A DNA stretch of 64,000 nucleotides. It comes from Spirochaetae bacterium HGW-Spirochaetae-3 (GTDB lineage: Bacteria > Spirochaetota > Spirochaetia > Treponematales > UBA12059). The position numbers and the translations under genes are program-made. Positions 40,088-49,548 of this stretch are shown here, one piece after another. The stretch lies in the NCBI GenBank assembly GCA_002839315.1, contig PGXV01000006.1:413118-477117 (forward strand), in the 5' to 3' direction. Each line of letters opens with the position of its first letter. The first letter of the stretch is position 1. Below the pieces are notes generated by a model. The model did not search any database and was not told the DNA's origin. It saw only the letters and a program-made list of their open reading frames with translations.

Positions 40088-41218
40088 CTACTTCATCGCG
40101 TACTTGGGCAGGTAGTCTCGTCCTTCTTTGAGAGGAGTGCTGTATTCCTTAAGCCATATCCTTGTATTGTCGTAACTTATCTTCTGCTTCGATATGAACG
40201 GCCGATCGACATACAGCCAGCTGAATCCCATGGCTATCCGGTTCGCGTCGATACCGGCGACCTCGGCATGCGATTTTCTGGAAGCAAGGCCTGGGTTAAC
40301 TCGATGTGGCTTCTGATAGTTATGGTATACGAGATGCAATACGAAGCGCGACAGGCCGTTTGCGACATTCCGCGTGAAGCACGTACTCTCGCGCCGGAAT
40401 GCCGCGATATCTTTTCGCAGTTCGCGGTCGTAGTAGTTAGCCGAGAAGAGCGGGTTATGGATGGTTCGAGCGGCTTTCGATGATACGGTCTGGTGTTCGA
40501 AGGTGCCTACGAGCTGTGCGTTCTTCAGCTCGGGTACTCGCTCGATGGCGCGCGGGTAGGCTTGATGCTCGTCGGTCCACAGCGTCAGCTTTCCGGAACG
40601 AGCTGGGTCCCAGATCGCGGGGATCAACTTTAAAAGCCGCGCGAAGGATTCTTCGACAGCCTTGGGCGGCGGCTTATAACCCTTTTCATGTCGGCTCCTG
40701 AGCAGCTTTTGTTTCGGCGTCATGCAGCCCTTGCGGCGCAGGATCGTATGAGTAATTCCAAACAGGAATTGGGATTGCTTGCCAAGGAGCAGGTTGATAT
40801 TGTTCGGGAAGAACTGCGAGCGATCAAAGCTCTCGAACCCATCGGCGACGAGCGCTTCATCGAGCTTCATCGAATGCAGTAGTAGTGTATGTAGCGAGAG
40901 ACAGTTGCGCGCCAGGCGATCTGCGCGGTTTTGGACGCTATCGCTCGAGCATCCGAGGTGCCGGGCGATAGAGCTGGGGCTCTCGCTTTGGCTGATCGCC
41001 CGATGGATCTCTCGGTAATCGAGCGTCCGCTTGGTATAGTAATCAATCGAGAGGGTGCGTTCCGAGAAACCCTTGCCACAGGCGAGGCACTTGAATCGAC
41101 GAACGATGCCCACGACCAGCGTCGTGTAGAATCCAGTCGGAGTCCAGTAGCCCCAGTAGTCTTCATGCTGGTCATGGTGATGTGTACATCGTGGGTTGGG
41201 GCAAAACGTCGGGAACAT
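40088..41218 (-). CDS. DDE-type transposase with N-terminal zinc ribbon
   Basis: 376 residues. N-terminal zinc-ribbon-like cysteines (FCPNPRC and FKCLACGKGF) are followed by a helix-turn-helix (PSSIARHLGCSSDSVQNR). Candidate catalytic aspartates are in EALVADGFESF and TLWTDEHQAYPRAI, with a Glu expected near the C-terminal third (RELRKDIAAFRRES region). Layout resembles IS1/IS1595-like and related zinc-ribbon transposases, but I do not recognise the exact family. Full length with no frameshift, and it fills the element between its repeats. Confidence 0.88.
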   Translation of the reverse strand: MFPTFCPNPRCTHHHDQHEDYWGYWTPTGFYTTLVVGIVRRFKCLACGKGFSERTLSIDYYTKRTLDYREIHRAISQSESPSSIARHLGCSSDSVQNRADRLARNCLSLHTLLLHSMKLDEALVADGFESFDRSQFFPNNINLLLGKQSQFLFGITHTILRRKGCMTPKQKLLRSRHEKGYKPPPKAVEESFARLLKLIPAIWDPARSGKLTLWTDEHQAYPRAIERVPELKNAQLVGTFEHQTVSSKAARTIHNPLFSANYYDRELRKDIAAFRRESTCFTRNVANGLSRFVLHLVYHNYQKPHRVNPGLASRKSHAEVAGIDANRIAMGFSWLYVDRPFISKQKISYDNTRIWLKEYSTPLKEGRDYLPKYAMK

Positions 41219-41275
41219 GACGATACCTCCGCCTGTCTCAATCCGACAGGAGCACCCGCGCTTTCAAAAGACGTC

Positions 41276-41294
41276 ACAAGGTTCGAGGAACTAA
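41276..41294 (-). repeat. Right terminal inverted repeat of the IS
   Basis: ACAAGGTTCGAGGAACTAA on the plus strand, the exact reverse complement of the left end. It ends 37 bp before the next gene's ATG. Confidence 0.95.
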
Positions 41295-41331
41295 TCTTGC
41301 CATTATAGACATCTCATGCAAGGATGACCTT

Positions 41332-42507
41332 ATGTATGAGACCGTATCCCCGGGCGCAGGACGCTACCCGCGAGTGTCGATAAACCTCCAGACCATAGAG
41401 TTCAACGCCAGAGCCGTCGTCAGCTTATGTGCAGATTCCGGAGTCCGCCTGGTCGGCGTCGTCAAGGGCGCCGGCGCGCTGATTCCCGTAGCTGCGGCGA
41501 TGGCACGCGGGGGCTGTTCGGCGCTTGCGAGCTCGCGGCTTTCCCAGCTACGCGCCCTGCGCGACGCCATGGGCGGCGGCACGGACGGCGGCACGGACGG
41601 CATACCCTCCGGATTGCCGCTCGGCTTGCTCCGAATACCGGGGCCCAGCGAGGTAGCCGAAGCGGTAGCGGCCGCCGATTGGAGCCTGCAGTCCGACGCG
41701 ACGGCGCTGGGCCTGACGGCGACGGAGGCCGGCAAGGTGGGCCGGCGCCACGGCGTCACGCTGATGCTCGACCTCGGCGATCTGCGCGAGGGCTGGTTCG
41801 ACGAGGGCGAACTGGTAGCCCAGGCCGTCCGCGTAGAGCGCGAGCTACCGTCGCTGTACCTTCGCGGCGTCGGGACGAACCTGGGCTGCTACGGATCCAT
41901 ACGCCCGACGCCGGAGAACCTCGGGCGATTGGTATCGGCGGCGCGTCGGGTAGAGGACGCTATCGGACGTCGTCTCGACGTCGTGTCGGGCGGCGCTACA
42001 TCGAGCCTCCCTTTAATCGTGCGTGGCGACATGCCCCACGGCGTGACCGAGCTCAGGGTAGGCGAGGGCATGCTCTGCGCGCGGGATCTTCCGTGCTACC
42101 ATGGAACCGACGTACCGGGCGTACGGAGCGACGCCTTTACGCTACGGGCAGAGATCGTGGAGATACGGAAGAAACCGAGCTACCCCGTAGGCGAGCGTTG
42201 CGTCGACGCGTTCGGGCGCTGCCCCGACTACGATGACCGCGGAGAGAGGACTCGCCTGCTACTCGCGGTCGGCAAGCGCGATTTCGGAGATCACGCGCAG
42301 CTCGTGCCGCGGGATATTCGCGTCCGTATCATAGGCAGCTCCAGCGACCACCTGATATGCGAGGCCGACGAGCCCTGCGCTGACCTGCGCTACGGCTCGA
42401 TACTGGAATTCGACCTGTTCTACGGAGCTATGCTGTTCCTCTGCGACGGCGACCCGTACGTCGGGATAGAGTACGTACGGGTCGATACCGCTAGTCAGCC
42501 TTCCTGA
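41332..42507 (+). CDS. Alanine/ornithine racemase-like PLP enzyme (YhfX/Orr family)
   Basis: 391 residues, fold-type III. The PLP lysine is in RLVGVVKGAGA (about 41-51); SINLQTIEFNARAV precedes it as in alanine racemases. Later motifs VSGGATSSLP and MPHGVTELRVGEGMLCARD fit the Orr group (SGG and GE(G/A) phosphate site). The C-terminal beta domain contains DFGDH. Racemises ornithine, alanine or a related amino acid. It converges on a D-aminoacylase gene, overlapping it by 17 bp at the 3' ends. Confidence 0.87.
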   Translation: MYETVSPGAGRYPRVSINLQTIEFNARAVVSLCADSGVRLVGVVKGAGALIPVAAAMARGGCSALASSRLSQLRALRDAMGGGTDGGTDGIPSGLPLGLLRIPGPSEVAEAVAAADWSLQSDATALGLTATEAGKVGRRHGVTLMLDLGDLREGWFDEGELVAQAVRVERELPSLYLRGVGTNLGCYGSIRPTPENLGRLVSAARRVEDAIGRRLDVVSGGATSSLPLIVRGDMPHGVTELRVGEGMLCARDLPCYHGTDVPGVRSDAFTLRAEIVEIRKKPSYPVGERCVDAFGRCPDYDDRGERTRLLLAVGKRDFGDHAQLVPRDIRVRIIGSSSDHLICEADEPCADLRYGSILEFDLFYGAMLFLCDGDPYVGIEYVRVDTASQPS

Positions 42508-43831
42508 ACAGCAAGCGGCCGGCAGGCTCGGGCGAGCAGGTTCCGTGGTCCACCGCGACCTTGCCGTCGACGATGACGTAGGCTACGCCTTCGGGCGGCG
42601 CGAGCTGGTCGGCGAAGGTCGCCCTGTCGCGTAGCGTCTCGGGGTCGAATATGACGACATCGGCCGGAGCGCCTTCGGACAGGCGGCCGGAATCCAGCCA
42701 GGTCATGGACGCGGGTAGGCTCGTCGCGTGGCGTACGGCTTCCGGCCACGACAAGCCGGCGTCGCGCAGTATGCGAAGCGCCCGCGGAAAGGTTCCGGCG
42801 GCGCGGGGATGGCCCTGTCCGTCGTGCAGCACGCCGTCGGACGCTATCGCGCAGTCCGGGGTCGCGAGGCATTCGCGTATCTCCGCGTCGTTCATCACGT
42901 GGGCAATTATCAGCGCGTCCGGATCGTTGGCGCGAAGGTCGTCGTACGACGCGGGCGTCATCCGCTGTCCCTTGTACTTGCCGCTCGCGACCTCGAGGTC
43001 GGGCAGGCCCTTGTTCCAGCGTTTATCGAACCCGGGATCGAAGACCGCCGAGCCTATGTGCGTGCAGAACGCGTCGTAGGGGTAGCAGTCGTAGCACATA
43101 TCGACGCCCTCCGCCTTGGCTTCCTCTACGAGCCTTACGGCGTCGGCGCAGTAGCCGAAGGCGGTCATGCTGCCGATATGCGACACCTGCAACCGTACCT
43201 TGTGCTTCTTCGCTATATCGACGACCTCGCGTATCCCTTCCAGGCATCGTGGGCCGTCGTATCGTATATGCACCGATATCGATACGCGCGGCCTGCCGGT
43301 CAACAACGACGCCAGCGCGGCGATTTCGTCTGGGCTCGTATTAGGGGCGTACTCGAGGCCGAACGAAAGCCCGAAGCTACCGCGATCGAGTTCCGTGCGC
43401 AGGAGCGCCTGCATGCGCTTCGTCTCGGAGTCGGTCGCCGGCCGATAGATATCGTCGATACCGACCGTCTTTCGCAGATACGTATGGCCCGTCTGGTACG
43501 CCAGCTTGAGCATGGGCGCGCGTCGCTTCGGTATATAGTCGTCCATCAACGGACCCGAGCCGCAGTTGCCGGCGATCGCGGTGGTCACGCCCTGGAGCAG
43601 GAGCGAGCGCTGTATCGTATAGGCGTCGTCCAGCTCCTCGTCGTGCATGTGCGTGTCTATGAACCCCGGCGATACGTAGAGACCTGTCGCGTCGACAATG
43701 TTTTCGGCTTCGCGCTCTTGAGGGCCGACGTACGAGACGAATCCATTGGCTATACCGATATTCGCGAGAGCGAGCGTTCCGGATACCGGGTCGACGATTT
43801 CGCCGCCCCGGATCAAGGTGTCTAATCTCAT
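42491..43831 (-). CDS. D-aminoacylase / N-acyl-D-amino-acid deacylase
   Basis: 446 residues from ATG 43831 (GGAGG upstream). Amidohydrolase superfamily: GLYVSPGFIDTHMHDEELDD gives the HxH-like metal site, GNCGSGP and HIGSMTAFG are family-typical, and CALASDGVLHD-like ASDGVLHDGQGHPRAAGTF closes the site. YDCYPYDAFCT is a D-aminoacylase hallmark. It removes acyl groups from N-acyl-D-amino acids. The adjacent racemase could interconvert the freed amino acid, though the two genes lie on opposite strands. Confidence 0.9.
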   Translation of the reverse strand: MRLDTLIRGGEIVDPVSGTLALANIGIANGFVSYVGPQEREAENIVDATGLYVSPGFIDTHMHDEELDDAYTIQRSLLLQGVTTAIAGNCGSGPLMDDYIPKRRAPMLKLAYQTGHTYLRKTVGIDDIYRPATDSETKRMQALLRTELDRGSFGLSFGLEYAPNTSPDEIAALASLLTGRPRVSISVHIRYDGPRCLEGIREVVDIAKKHKVRLQVSHIGSMTAFGYCADAVRLVEEAKAEGVDMCYDCYPYDAFCTHIGSAVFDPGFDKRWNKGLPDLEVASGKYKGQRMTPASYDDLRANDPDALIIAHVMNDAEIRECLATPDCAIASDGVLHDGQGHPRAAGTFPRALRILRDAGLSWPEAVRHATSLPASMTWLDSGRLSEGAPADVVIFDPETLRDRATFADQLAPPEGVAYVIVDGKVAVDHGTCSPEPAGRLLFRKAD

Positions 43832-43904
43832 GGTCAGGCCTCCATCATGGACGGATTGTAGCATGGGTGCCAATTTCTATCGATAGTATCCTGGCCGTAT
43901 CGGT

Positions 43905-44387
43905 CTATTTACCGCAACACTGCTTGTATTTCTTGCCCGAACCGCAGGGGCATGGTTCGTTACGGCCGACCTTCGGCGTCGCGCGGACCACGGTAGCGGT
44001 CTTCACGTCGCCTGAGTCGTAGAGCCACGTCCCGTCCTTCTTGACGAAGCGCGCCGTCTCGCGGTGCTCGTCCTTGAGCCCGTCCATCACGTACTCGGCG
44101 ACGAACTCGACGACGCCCTCGGTGTCGGACGCCCCGCCCTTCTCGGTGCGAAGGATCCTAAGGCTCTTCCAATCGGCCTCGCGGCTCCAGTTCTCGGTCG
44201 CCTCGCGATCCATATCGTCGTTCTGAACGCAGGAGCGTAGAATATGGTCTATATCGCCTTTTACATAGGCGCTGTAGCGCGAGCGCATTAACGACTCGGC
44301 CGTCGGGGCCTTTGCCTTGCCAGCTATGACGGGACCGCAACATGCGGCGTAATCGCGGCCGGAGCCGCAGGGACAGAGTTCGCTCAT
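43905..44387 (-). CDS. ychJ: YchJ-family SEC-C motif protein
   Basis: 160 residues from ATG 44387. SEC-C zinc motifs at both ends: [14 protein letters not shown] and [15 protein letters not shown]. The middle is the YchJ cystatin-like domain ([18 protein letters not shown]). Cytoplasmic; function unclear, with SEC-C often acting in protein interaction. The longer upstream frame to 44438 is not preferred because SEC-C starts directly at the internal Met. Confidence 0.92.
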   Translation of the reverse strand: MSELCPCGSGRDYAACCGPVIAGKAKAPTAESLMRSRYSAYVKGDIDHILRSCVQNDDMDREATENWSREADWKSLRILRTEKGGASDTEGVVEFVAEYVMDGLKDEHRETARFVKKDGTWLYDSGDVKTATVVRATPKVGRNEPCPCGSGKKYKQCCGK

Positions 44388-44494
44388 GGATGATCCTCCG
44401 GAAAGTTCTTTGTACATCGAAAAGGGCGGGGCGGGCAAGCGGCGTCGCGTCTGGTATGGTATACTCGTACTACCCGGCCGCGAGAGGACGACCC

Positions 44495-45583
44495 ATGCTC
44501 GACACCCTGTACGACTTCTTCCGTAGTTCCTCGGGACTGGCCCTTATGGTGGTCGGGATCGAAACCCTCGTCGAGAGGGGCCGTAATCGCGTGCGCGCCG
44601 CCTTCGGAGCCCTCTTCCTGGCCGTCGGCGCGGCCTTCGTCTTCAGCTGGATCAGCGGGTACGCGCTACTTCCGCTACCCGTCGACAACCTCGTCGTCAT
44701 CGCTATCGTGTTCGCCATAAGCCAGGCGTTCTTCGAGATATGCCTGTACCTCTTCGGCGACGAGGCGAGGCGCGGTACCCGCCGCAGGGTCTACGTCATC
44801 GGCGCGGCCTGGTCCGCCGTGCTCTGGGTCCTGCCGTTCATCGACGCGGCGCTCGGGCTATCCGTCGTACGCGTCAGTATCGAGGACGCGAGGCCGATGG
44901 CCCTGTTCCAGTCCATCACCTCCTTCGGGATATACGCGTGGCCTATCGCCATATCGATCATATCGTTACGCGCCGCGAGGTGGCATCCCGCCGACCTCCC
45001 CCGCGGACCGGGCGCCGTACGCGCCCTGCTCGTTAGCCTCGCGACGTTAATCGCCATCCTGTCTACCATCGGCGCCGCGGTCGTCGCCGGTTCCCGCCCC
45101 ATGTACCGATTCGGCCACGGCGCCCTCGAGCTTAACCTGATCGCCTGGTGCCTCGCCATCAGGGCCTACCCCGACGTGTTCGTCCGGGCCAGGCACGAGA
45201 TAGGCGCGCAACACAAGAAGCGCCTGGAGCTCGGGCCGGGGGAGGCGGCGAGTATAGATTCGAGGCTCGAGGCTCTCGTGTCGGGGGATCGTATCTTCGT
45301 CGATCCGGATATAAGCCTCCAGAGCGTGGCAAAGGCGACGGGGATACCGGCGTACCGTCTATCGGCCTATTTTAACGCGCATCGGGGCGCGACCTTCTCC
45401 GACTGGCTCAATACCGCTCGCATCGACTATATCAAGGCCCGCCTGGCGGCGGACGGCGACGCGACGATACTCGACATCGCGTTCGACGCCGGCTACGCGT
45501 CCAAGGCCGTGTTCAATACCCAGTTCCGCAGGCGCGTCGGCATGACGCCCAGCGAGTTCCGCCGTCGATTCGTGACCCCGTAG
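44495..45583 (+). CDS. Membrane-anchored AraC-family regulator
   Basis: 362 residues from ATG 44495 (GAGAGG upstream). Seven hydrophobic helices (about 8-215) form the sensor, followed by a linker and a C-terminal AraC domain with [20 protein letters not shown] and [20 protein letters not shown] helices, ending [11 protein letters not shown]. Such 7TM-AraC proteins regulate directly from the membrane. The neighbour downstream is a large lipoprotein with a SUMF1-like domain; control of that gene is possible but not shown. Confidence 0.88.
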   Translation: MLDTLYDFFRSSSGLALMVVGIETLVERGRNRVRAAFGALFLAVGAAFVFSWISGYALLPLPVDNLVVIAIVFAISQAFFEICLYLFGDEARRGTRRRVYVIGAAWSAVLWVLPFIDAALGLSVVRVSIEDARPMALFQSITSFGIYAWPIAISIISLRAARWHPADLPRGPGAVRALLVSLATLIAILSTIGAAVVAGSRPMYRFGHGALELNLIAWCLAIRAYPDVFVRARHEIGAQHKKRLELGPGEAASIDSRLEALVSGDRIFVDPDISLQSVAKATGIPAYRLSAYFNAHRGATFSDWLNTARIDYIKARLAADGDATILDIAFDAGYASKAVFNTQFRRRVGMTPSEFRRRFVTP

Positions 45584-45669
45584 TATCGTTTCGACGAATC
45601 AGGACGATGCTTCCCTCCGTTCGTGGTACTTACAGGTTGAAGATAGCCATACCCTACGCGGAGCCAGAG

Positions 45670-47985
45670 ATGATACAAGCCGAAACGAAACGTCCCGGAT
45701 CGAGGACCCTTCACCTGCTCGCCGCCTGCGCGCTCGCCGCGGCAGCCCTCTCCTGCCGCTCGCCGGTTTCATTTGGGGGAAGCGGCGGCGGGGCCGCGGA
45801 CTTTTCGCTTCGCTTCATTGTATCGGGTTACGACCAGGGCGCTTCCCTGGCAGATCAGGGCGCCGCGAGCCCTCGCCTGCTACTTCCTACCGCCGACAGG
45901 CTCACCGTGACGCTGACCCCTGCCGACGGATCGAGCGACCCCATCGTATCCTCTTCATCCATCTCGGGCACGACCTCGTCAGTACGTTTCGGCGAGGTTC
46001 CGTTCGGCTCGTACGAGATACTCGCCGAGGCGTTCGGCGGAGGCGTCGTACGCTTCCGCCAGGTCTCGACCGCGAGCGTCGCGGCGTCCTCCGTCGAGCT
46101 GACGCTGAACCTCGTTCCTACGGACTCTACGATACTCGAGACGGTCTCGCAGTACTCGCTCTCCGTCCCCGATCTGGCGTCGGGAGATTCCGTGACGCTC
46201 AGCCTCCTTCCGGGTTCGGCCCTGCTCGCGGCGAGGTCGATGTACGTCGAAGGCCTCGCGGCAGATTGCTTCGTCTTTCTTCAGGACGCCGACGGCAGGC
46301 TCCTCGGCCAGGCGACCGCGAGCGGCCGCCTCCCGTCATCGTCACTGCCCAAGGACAGGCTAAGCTATATAACGTTCTATAATGGCGGAGAAACGACCGT
46401 AACCCTGTCCGCCTTCGCGGGTCCCGCGATGGTAGACGTTCCGGCCGGCACGTTCCAGCGCGACGCGACCCCGACGAACACCTCGTACGTAAGCGCGTTC
46501 TCCATCAGCAAGCACGAGGTAACGCGGGAACAGTACATGGCGGTGATGGGAAGCGATCCAAGCAACGTAGCGATTTCGTCAGGCTGGAGCGATCCGGCGC
46601 AACAAGTCAGCTGGTACGCCGCCATCGCGTTCTGCAACAGGCTCAGCGCCCTCGAAGGTTTGACGCCCGTATATAGCGTTAGCGGAAGCGATGACGTGGA
46701 CGCGTGGGGCGCTATACCGACGACGGACAATGTTGCCTGGAACGAGGCTATCGCCGACACGAGCGCCAACGGCTATAGGCTACCTAGCGAAATGGAGTGG
46801 ATGTGGGCGGCCATGGGCGCGACTGAGGATCGTAGCAATGGCTACGACGGCGTCGGAACAAACACTCAAGGCATTGGTAAGCTCTTCGCTGGAAGTACTG
46901 GCCTGAACTCAAGCGCCGACTATGCTAACAGCGGCGTGAGCACGCGCCCGGTCGGGGAGCTCCTCCCCAATGAACTCGGGCTGTATGACATGAGCGGTAA
47001 CGTGTACGAGTGGTGCCGGGACCGTGTGGACGCGTATCCGGACGGTCCTCTCACGGATTATTCAGGGGCTCTAACCGGCGGACGTATGACTCTCGGTGGT
47101 AGCTGGGGCGATAGCCGAGCAATAAACTATCGATATAGTCAGGATTCATCGCTAACTGCCACCAACCTTGGTTTTCGGGTAGCTCGGGGAGTCCTCCCTA
47201 CCTATATAGTCATATATAACGCCAACGGCGCGACGAGCGGGACGGTGCCTGTCGCAGGCTCGGCCGTTTCAGGGTCTGTCCAAGCCGTGTTCGATAATGT
47301 AGGGGGGCTCGTCGGATCGGTCATCCAGGACGGTATAAGGCAACGATTTACCGGCTGGAACACAAGGTCTGACGGCCTTGGTACGGCATATCTGCCTGGG
47401 AATCCTATCTACGTAGGGCCTTCTACAAACCTCTATGCGCAGTACACGACCGATCTATCGGCGCTTATAAAGGTCGGCCCGGCCGGGGGGCTCATCTTCT
47501 ACGATAAGGGCTCGTTCGATACCTCCGACTCGGGGCCGGCGTGGCGGTATATAGAGGCCGCTCCGACCGACCAGAGCGTCGGTATCGCATGGGGGCCAGA
47601 TTTCTCGATACCATATCTATGGGAAATGGGAGCCGGCTACGTTAATACTAAGGCCGTCGTTGCGTTATATCCTGACGGCGATTATGCGGCCAATCTATGC
47701 GACGAGTTGGTTCTGAACGGTTTCGATGATTGGTACCTGCCTTCATCGTATGAGCTCGGAGGTAACGATGACCACTCCGGCGGGATCTTTGAAAAACTGT
47801 ATTTTGACCGGTCAAATACGGTTTTCTATAATTATGCAGCGCTCACCGAGAATGCTCTATATTGGACTTCTTCGACTTCGAGCACTACATTCGCGATCCA
47901 CCAAAAATTCGCCGGAGACCAAAGCAGCTCATCGGGTAGCCTTAGGGGGACTGTACTTCGCGTCCGGGCCGTAAGGCGTTTCTAA
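45670..47985 (+). CDS. Surface lipoprotein with SUMF1-like, InlB-repeat-like and DUF1566-like domains
   Basis: 771 residues from ATG 45670. Lipoprotein signal LAACALAAAALSC. A beta-rich N region (about 25-250) leads to a formylglycine-generating-enzyme-like domain (about 255-515): VPAGTFQRD, SISKHEVTREQYMAVMG, LPSEMEWMWAAMG, LYDMSGNVYEWCRD and LGFRVARG. The catalytic Cys pair of true FGE is not evident. Then an InlB/Listeria-Bacteroides-like repeat (FTGWNTRSDGLGTAY) and a DUF1566-like domain with GFDDWYLPSSYEL. Both latter domains are C-type-lectin-like or adhesive folds. The codon and base composition turns more AT-rich after about 46.8 kb, hinting at recombination. Confidence 0.82.
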   Translation: MIQAETKRPGSRTLHLLAACALAAAALSCRSPVSFGGSGGGAADFSLRFIVSGYDQGASLADQGAASPRLLLPTADRLTVTLTPADGSSDPIVSSSSISGTTSSVRFGEVPFGSYEILAEAFGGGVVRFRQVSTASVAASSVELTLNLVPTDSTILETVSQYSLSVPDLASGDSVTLSLLPGSALLAARSMYVEGLAADCFVFLQDADGRLLGQATASGRLPSSSLPKDRLSYITFYNGGETTVTLSAFAGPAMVDVPAGTFQRDATPTNTSYVSAFSISKHEVTREQYMAVMGSDPSNVAISSGWSDPAQQVSWYAAIAFCNRLSALEGLTPVYSVSGSDDVDAWGAIPTTDNVAWNEAIADTSANGYRLPSEMEWMWAAMGATEDRSNGYDGVGTNTQGIGKLFAGSTGLNSSADYANSGVSTRPVGELLPNELGLYDMSGNVYEWCRDRVDAYPDGPLTDYSGALTGGRMTLGGSWGDSRAINYRYSQDSSLTATNLGFRVARGVLPTYIVIYNANGATSGTVPVAGSAVSGSVQAVFDNVGGLVGSVIQDGIRQRFTGWNTRSDGLGTAYLPGNPIYVGPSTNLYAQYTTDLSALIKVGPAGGLIFYDKGSFDTSDSGPAWRYIEAAPTDQSVGIAWGPDFSIPYLWEMGAGYVNTKAVVALYPDGDYAANLCDELVLNGFDDWYLPSSYELGGNDDHSGGIFEKLYFDRSNTVFYNYAALTENALYWTSSTSSTTFAIHQKFAGDQSSSSGSLRGTVLRVRAVRRF

Positions 47986-48137
47986 AAAAAAGGTTCTCCT
48001 TGAGGAAATAAAACAGATAAGCAAACGATGTAAAAATACTATTTAAAAATGTAGTACCGAGGGCCGGCGCCCCTCGGCCTTGCGCCCGCCCCGCCGATGC
48101 TCTACGCTTGCCGTATCGCAAGTACAAGGAGCCCATC

Positions 48138-48677
48138 GTGCGAAGCAGCGGCATCGGTATCCTGTTCGTGGTCATCGCGGCCTGCTCCTGCTCCTCCGTC
48201 CCCGCAGGCCTCGGGCCGCTGGAGACGGTCCCCGAGCTGGACCCGTCGCGCTACCTCGGCCGCTGGTACGAGATAGCGCGCTTCCAGCATTCCTTCGAGA
48301 AGAGCCTGGTAGGCGCTACCGCCGAGTATTCGCTTCGCGAAGACGGCAGGATAGCCGTGCTCAACTCGGGTTTTAAGAACACGCTGGACGGCGACTATAC
48401 CTCGGTCAAGGCCGTTGCCCGAATTCCCGATCCGACGAGGCCGGGTCGGCTCAGGGTCAAGTTCTTCAGGCTGTTCGAGGCGGATTACCTCGTGTTCGGG
48501 CTGGACGCCGAGGACTACTCATGGGCCCTCGTCGGCGAGGACGGCCGCGGCTTCCTGTGGTTCCTGTCGCGGACGCCAGAGATATCCGACGAGCTGTTCG
48601 AACGGATGAAGGGCATCGCGATAGGGCAGGGCTACGACCTGTCCGGGCTGTACCGGGTGCCGCAGAAGGAGCGCTGA
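48138..48677 (+). CDS. blc: Bacterial lipocalin (Blc-like lipoprotein)
   Basis: 179 residues from GTG 48138, six bases after AAGGAG. Lipoprotein signal GIGILFVVIAACSC. The lipocalin SCR1 motif is plain (YLGRWYEIARFQHSFEK, about residue 39-55); SCR2 and SCR3 appear as DYLVFGLDAEDYSWALVG and FLWFLSRTPEI. Binds lysophospholipid or fatty acid at the outer membrane in E. coli. It is followed by a VIT transporter 55 bp on. Confidence 0.92.
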   Translation: MRSSGIGILFVVIAACSCSSVPAGLGPLETVPELDPSRYLGRWYEIARFQHSFEKSLVGATAEYSLREDGRIAVLNSGFKNTLDGDYTSVKAVARIPDPTRPGRLRVKFFRLFEADYLVFGLDAEDYSWALVGEDGRGFLWFLSRTPEISDELFERMKGIAIGQGYDLSGLYRVPQKER

Positions 48678-48732
48678 CCGGCCTTGCCGGCCGCCTCTGA
48701 AGCCGCGTACAATACGGCGGATCGGAGGCTCC

Positions 48733-49533
48733 ATGTTGACGAGACGGCTTGACGAGGCGCGAGAGGCGTATAAGAAGAACGACAAGGACGCGTCCCGCGC
48801 GGCGCATTCGGCGAAGCCCGCGCCTGGTAGTGCCGAGGAGACCCACCGCAACGAGCAAGGGAAGTACCTGAAGAGCGTCATATACGGCGGACTCGACGGG
48901 ACTATCACCACCTTCGCCGCGGTCGCCGGAGTCGCGGGCGCCAACCTGTCGCCTGGCATCGTGCTTATCATGGGCTTCGCCAACCTCATCGCCGACGGCC
49001 TGTCCATGTCGATAGGCGACTACCTGTCGAGCAAGAGCGAGGCGGAGTACCAGGCGGCGGAGCGCCGGCGCGAGGCGTGGGAAGTGCAGCATTTCCCCGA
49101 TGGCGAGAAGGAAGAGCTCCGCGAGATATACGAGGCGCGCGGCATGGCCAAGGCCGACGCGGCCGCCGTGGTCGATATCATAGCCAAGGACGAGCAGGCC
49201 TGGATAGACATCATGATGATAGAGGAGCTCGGCATCCTTCCGGACGACGAGTCCCCGCTCAAGGGCGCGCTGGCGACCTTCGCGTCCTTCGGCCTGTTCG
49301 GGTTCCTTCCTATACTCGCCTACGTGCTCAGCCTGTTCATACCCGGTATAGAGGGCGCGCGCTTCCCGCTGGCCTGCGCGCTCACGGGGGGCACGCTATT
49401 CGGCCTGGGAGCCATGAAGACGCGCATCACCGGCCGCTCCTGGTTCTCGTCCGGTATCGAGATGCTGCTGGTCGGCGGTATAGCCGCGGTCGCGGCCTAC
49501 GTCGTCGGCGCGGCGCTCGGCGGGCTCGCGTAA
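48733..49533 (+). CDS. VIT1/CCC1-family metal transporter
   Basis: 266 residues. First helix KSVIYGGLDGTITTFAAVAG (about 47-66) is the conserved Asp-containing CCC1 motif. It is followed by MGFANLIADGLSMSIGDYLSSKSE with its metal-binding DxxSM and Glu. A charged cytoplasmic helical region rich in Glu (about 105-165) is the metal-binding insert of VIT proteins. Three more helices close the fold. It exports or sequesters Fe2+/Mn2+. Followed by glutaminase on the same strand. Confidence 0.9.
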   Translation: MLTRRLDEAREAYKKNDKDASRAAHSAKPAPGSAEETHRNEQGKYLKSVIYGGLDGTITTFAAVAGVAGANLSPGIVLIMGFANLIADGLSMSIGDYLSSKSEAEYQAAERRREAWEVQHFPDGEKEELREIYEARGMAKADAAAVVDIIAKDEQAWIDIMMIEELGILPDDESPLKGALATFASFGLFGFLPILAYVLSLFIPGIEGARFPLACALTGGTLFGLGAMKTRITGRSWFSSGIEMLLVGGIAAVAAYVVGAALGGLA

Positions 49534-49548
49534 AGAGGAATGCTACCC

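Larger units (their letters stand above)
40064..41294. mobile_element. Complete insertion sequence, 1231 bp
   Basis: Bounded by 19-bp perfect terminal inverted repeats (40064-40082 and 41276-41294) and holding one transposase gene on the minus strand. The flanking 8 bases (AGCCTTGG left, TCTTGCCA right) are not a duplication. The composition is lower in G+C than neighbouring genes. The family could not be assigned with certainty. Confidence 0.9.

Noticed and set aside
40056..41302. 8-bp target-site duplication around the insertion sequence
   Set aside because: AGCCTTGG and TCTTGCCA do not match; only a four-base CTTG is shared by chance-level similarity.
42728..43825. 365-codon plus-strand frame opposite the D-aminoacylase
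   Set aside because: The D-aminoacylase has full amidohydrolase motifs; the opposite frame is an antisense shadow.
45670..47985. Diversity-generating retroelement target
   Set aside because: The SUMF1-like fold is a common target, but there is no reverse transcriptase, template repeat or variable-repeat pair in the window.
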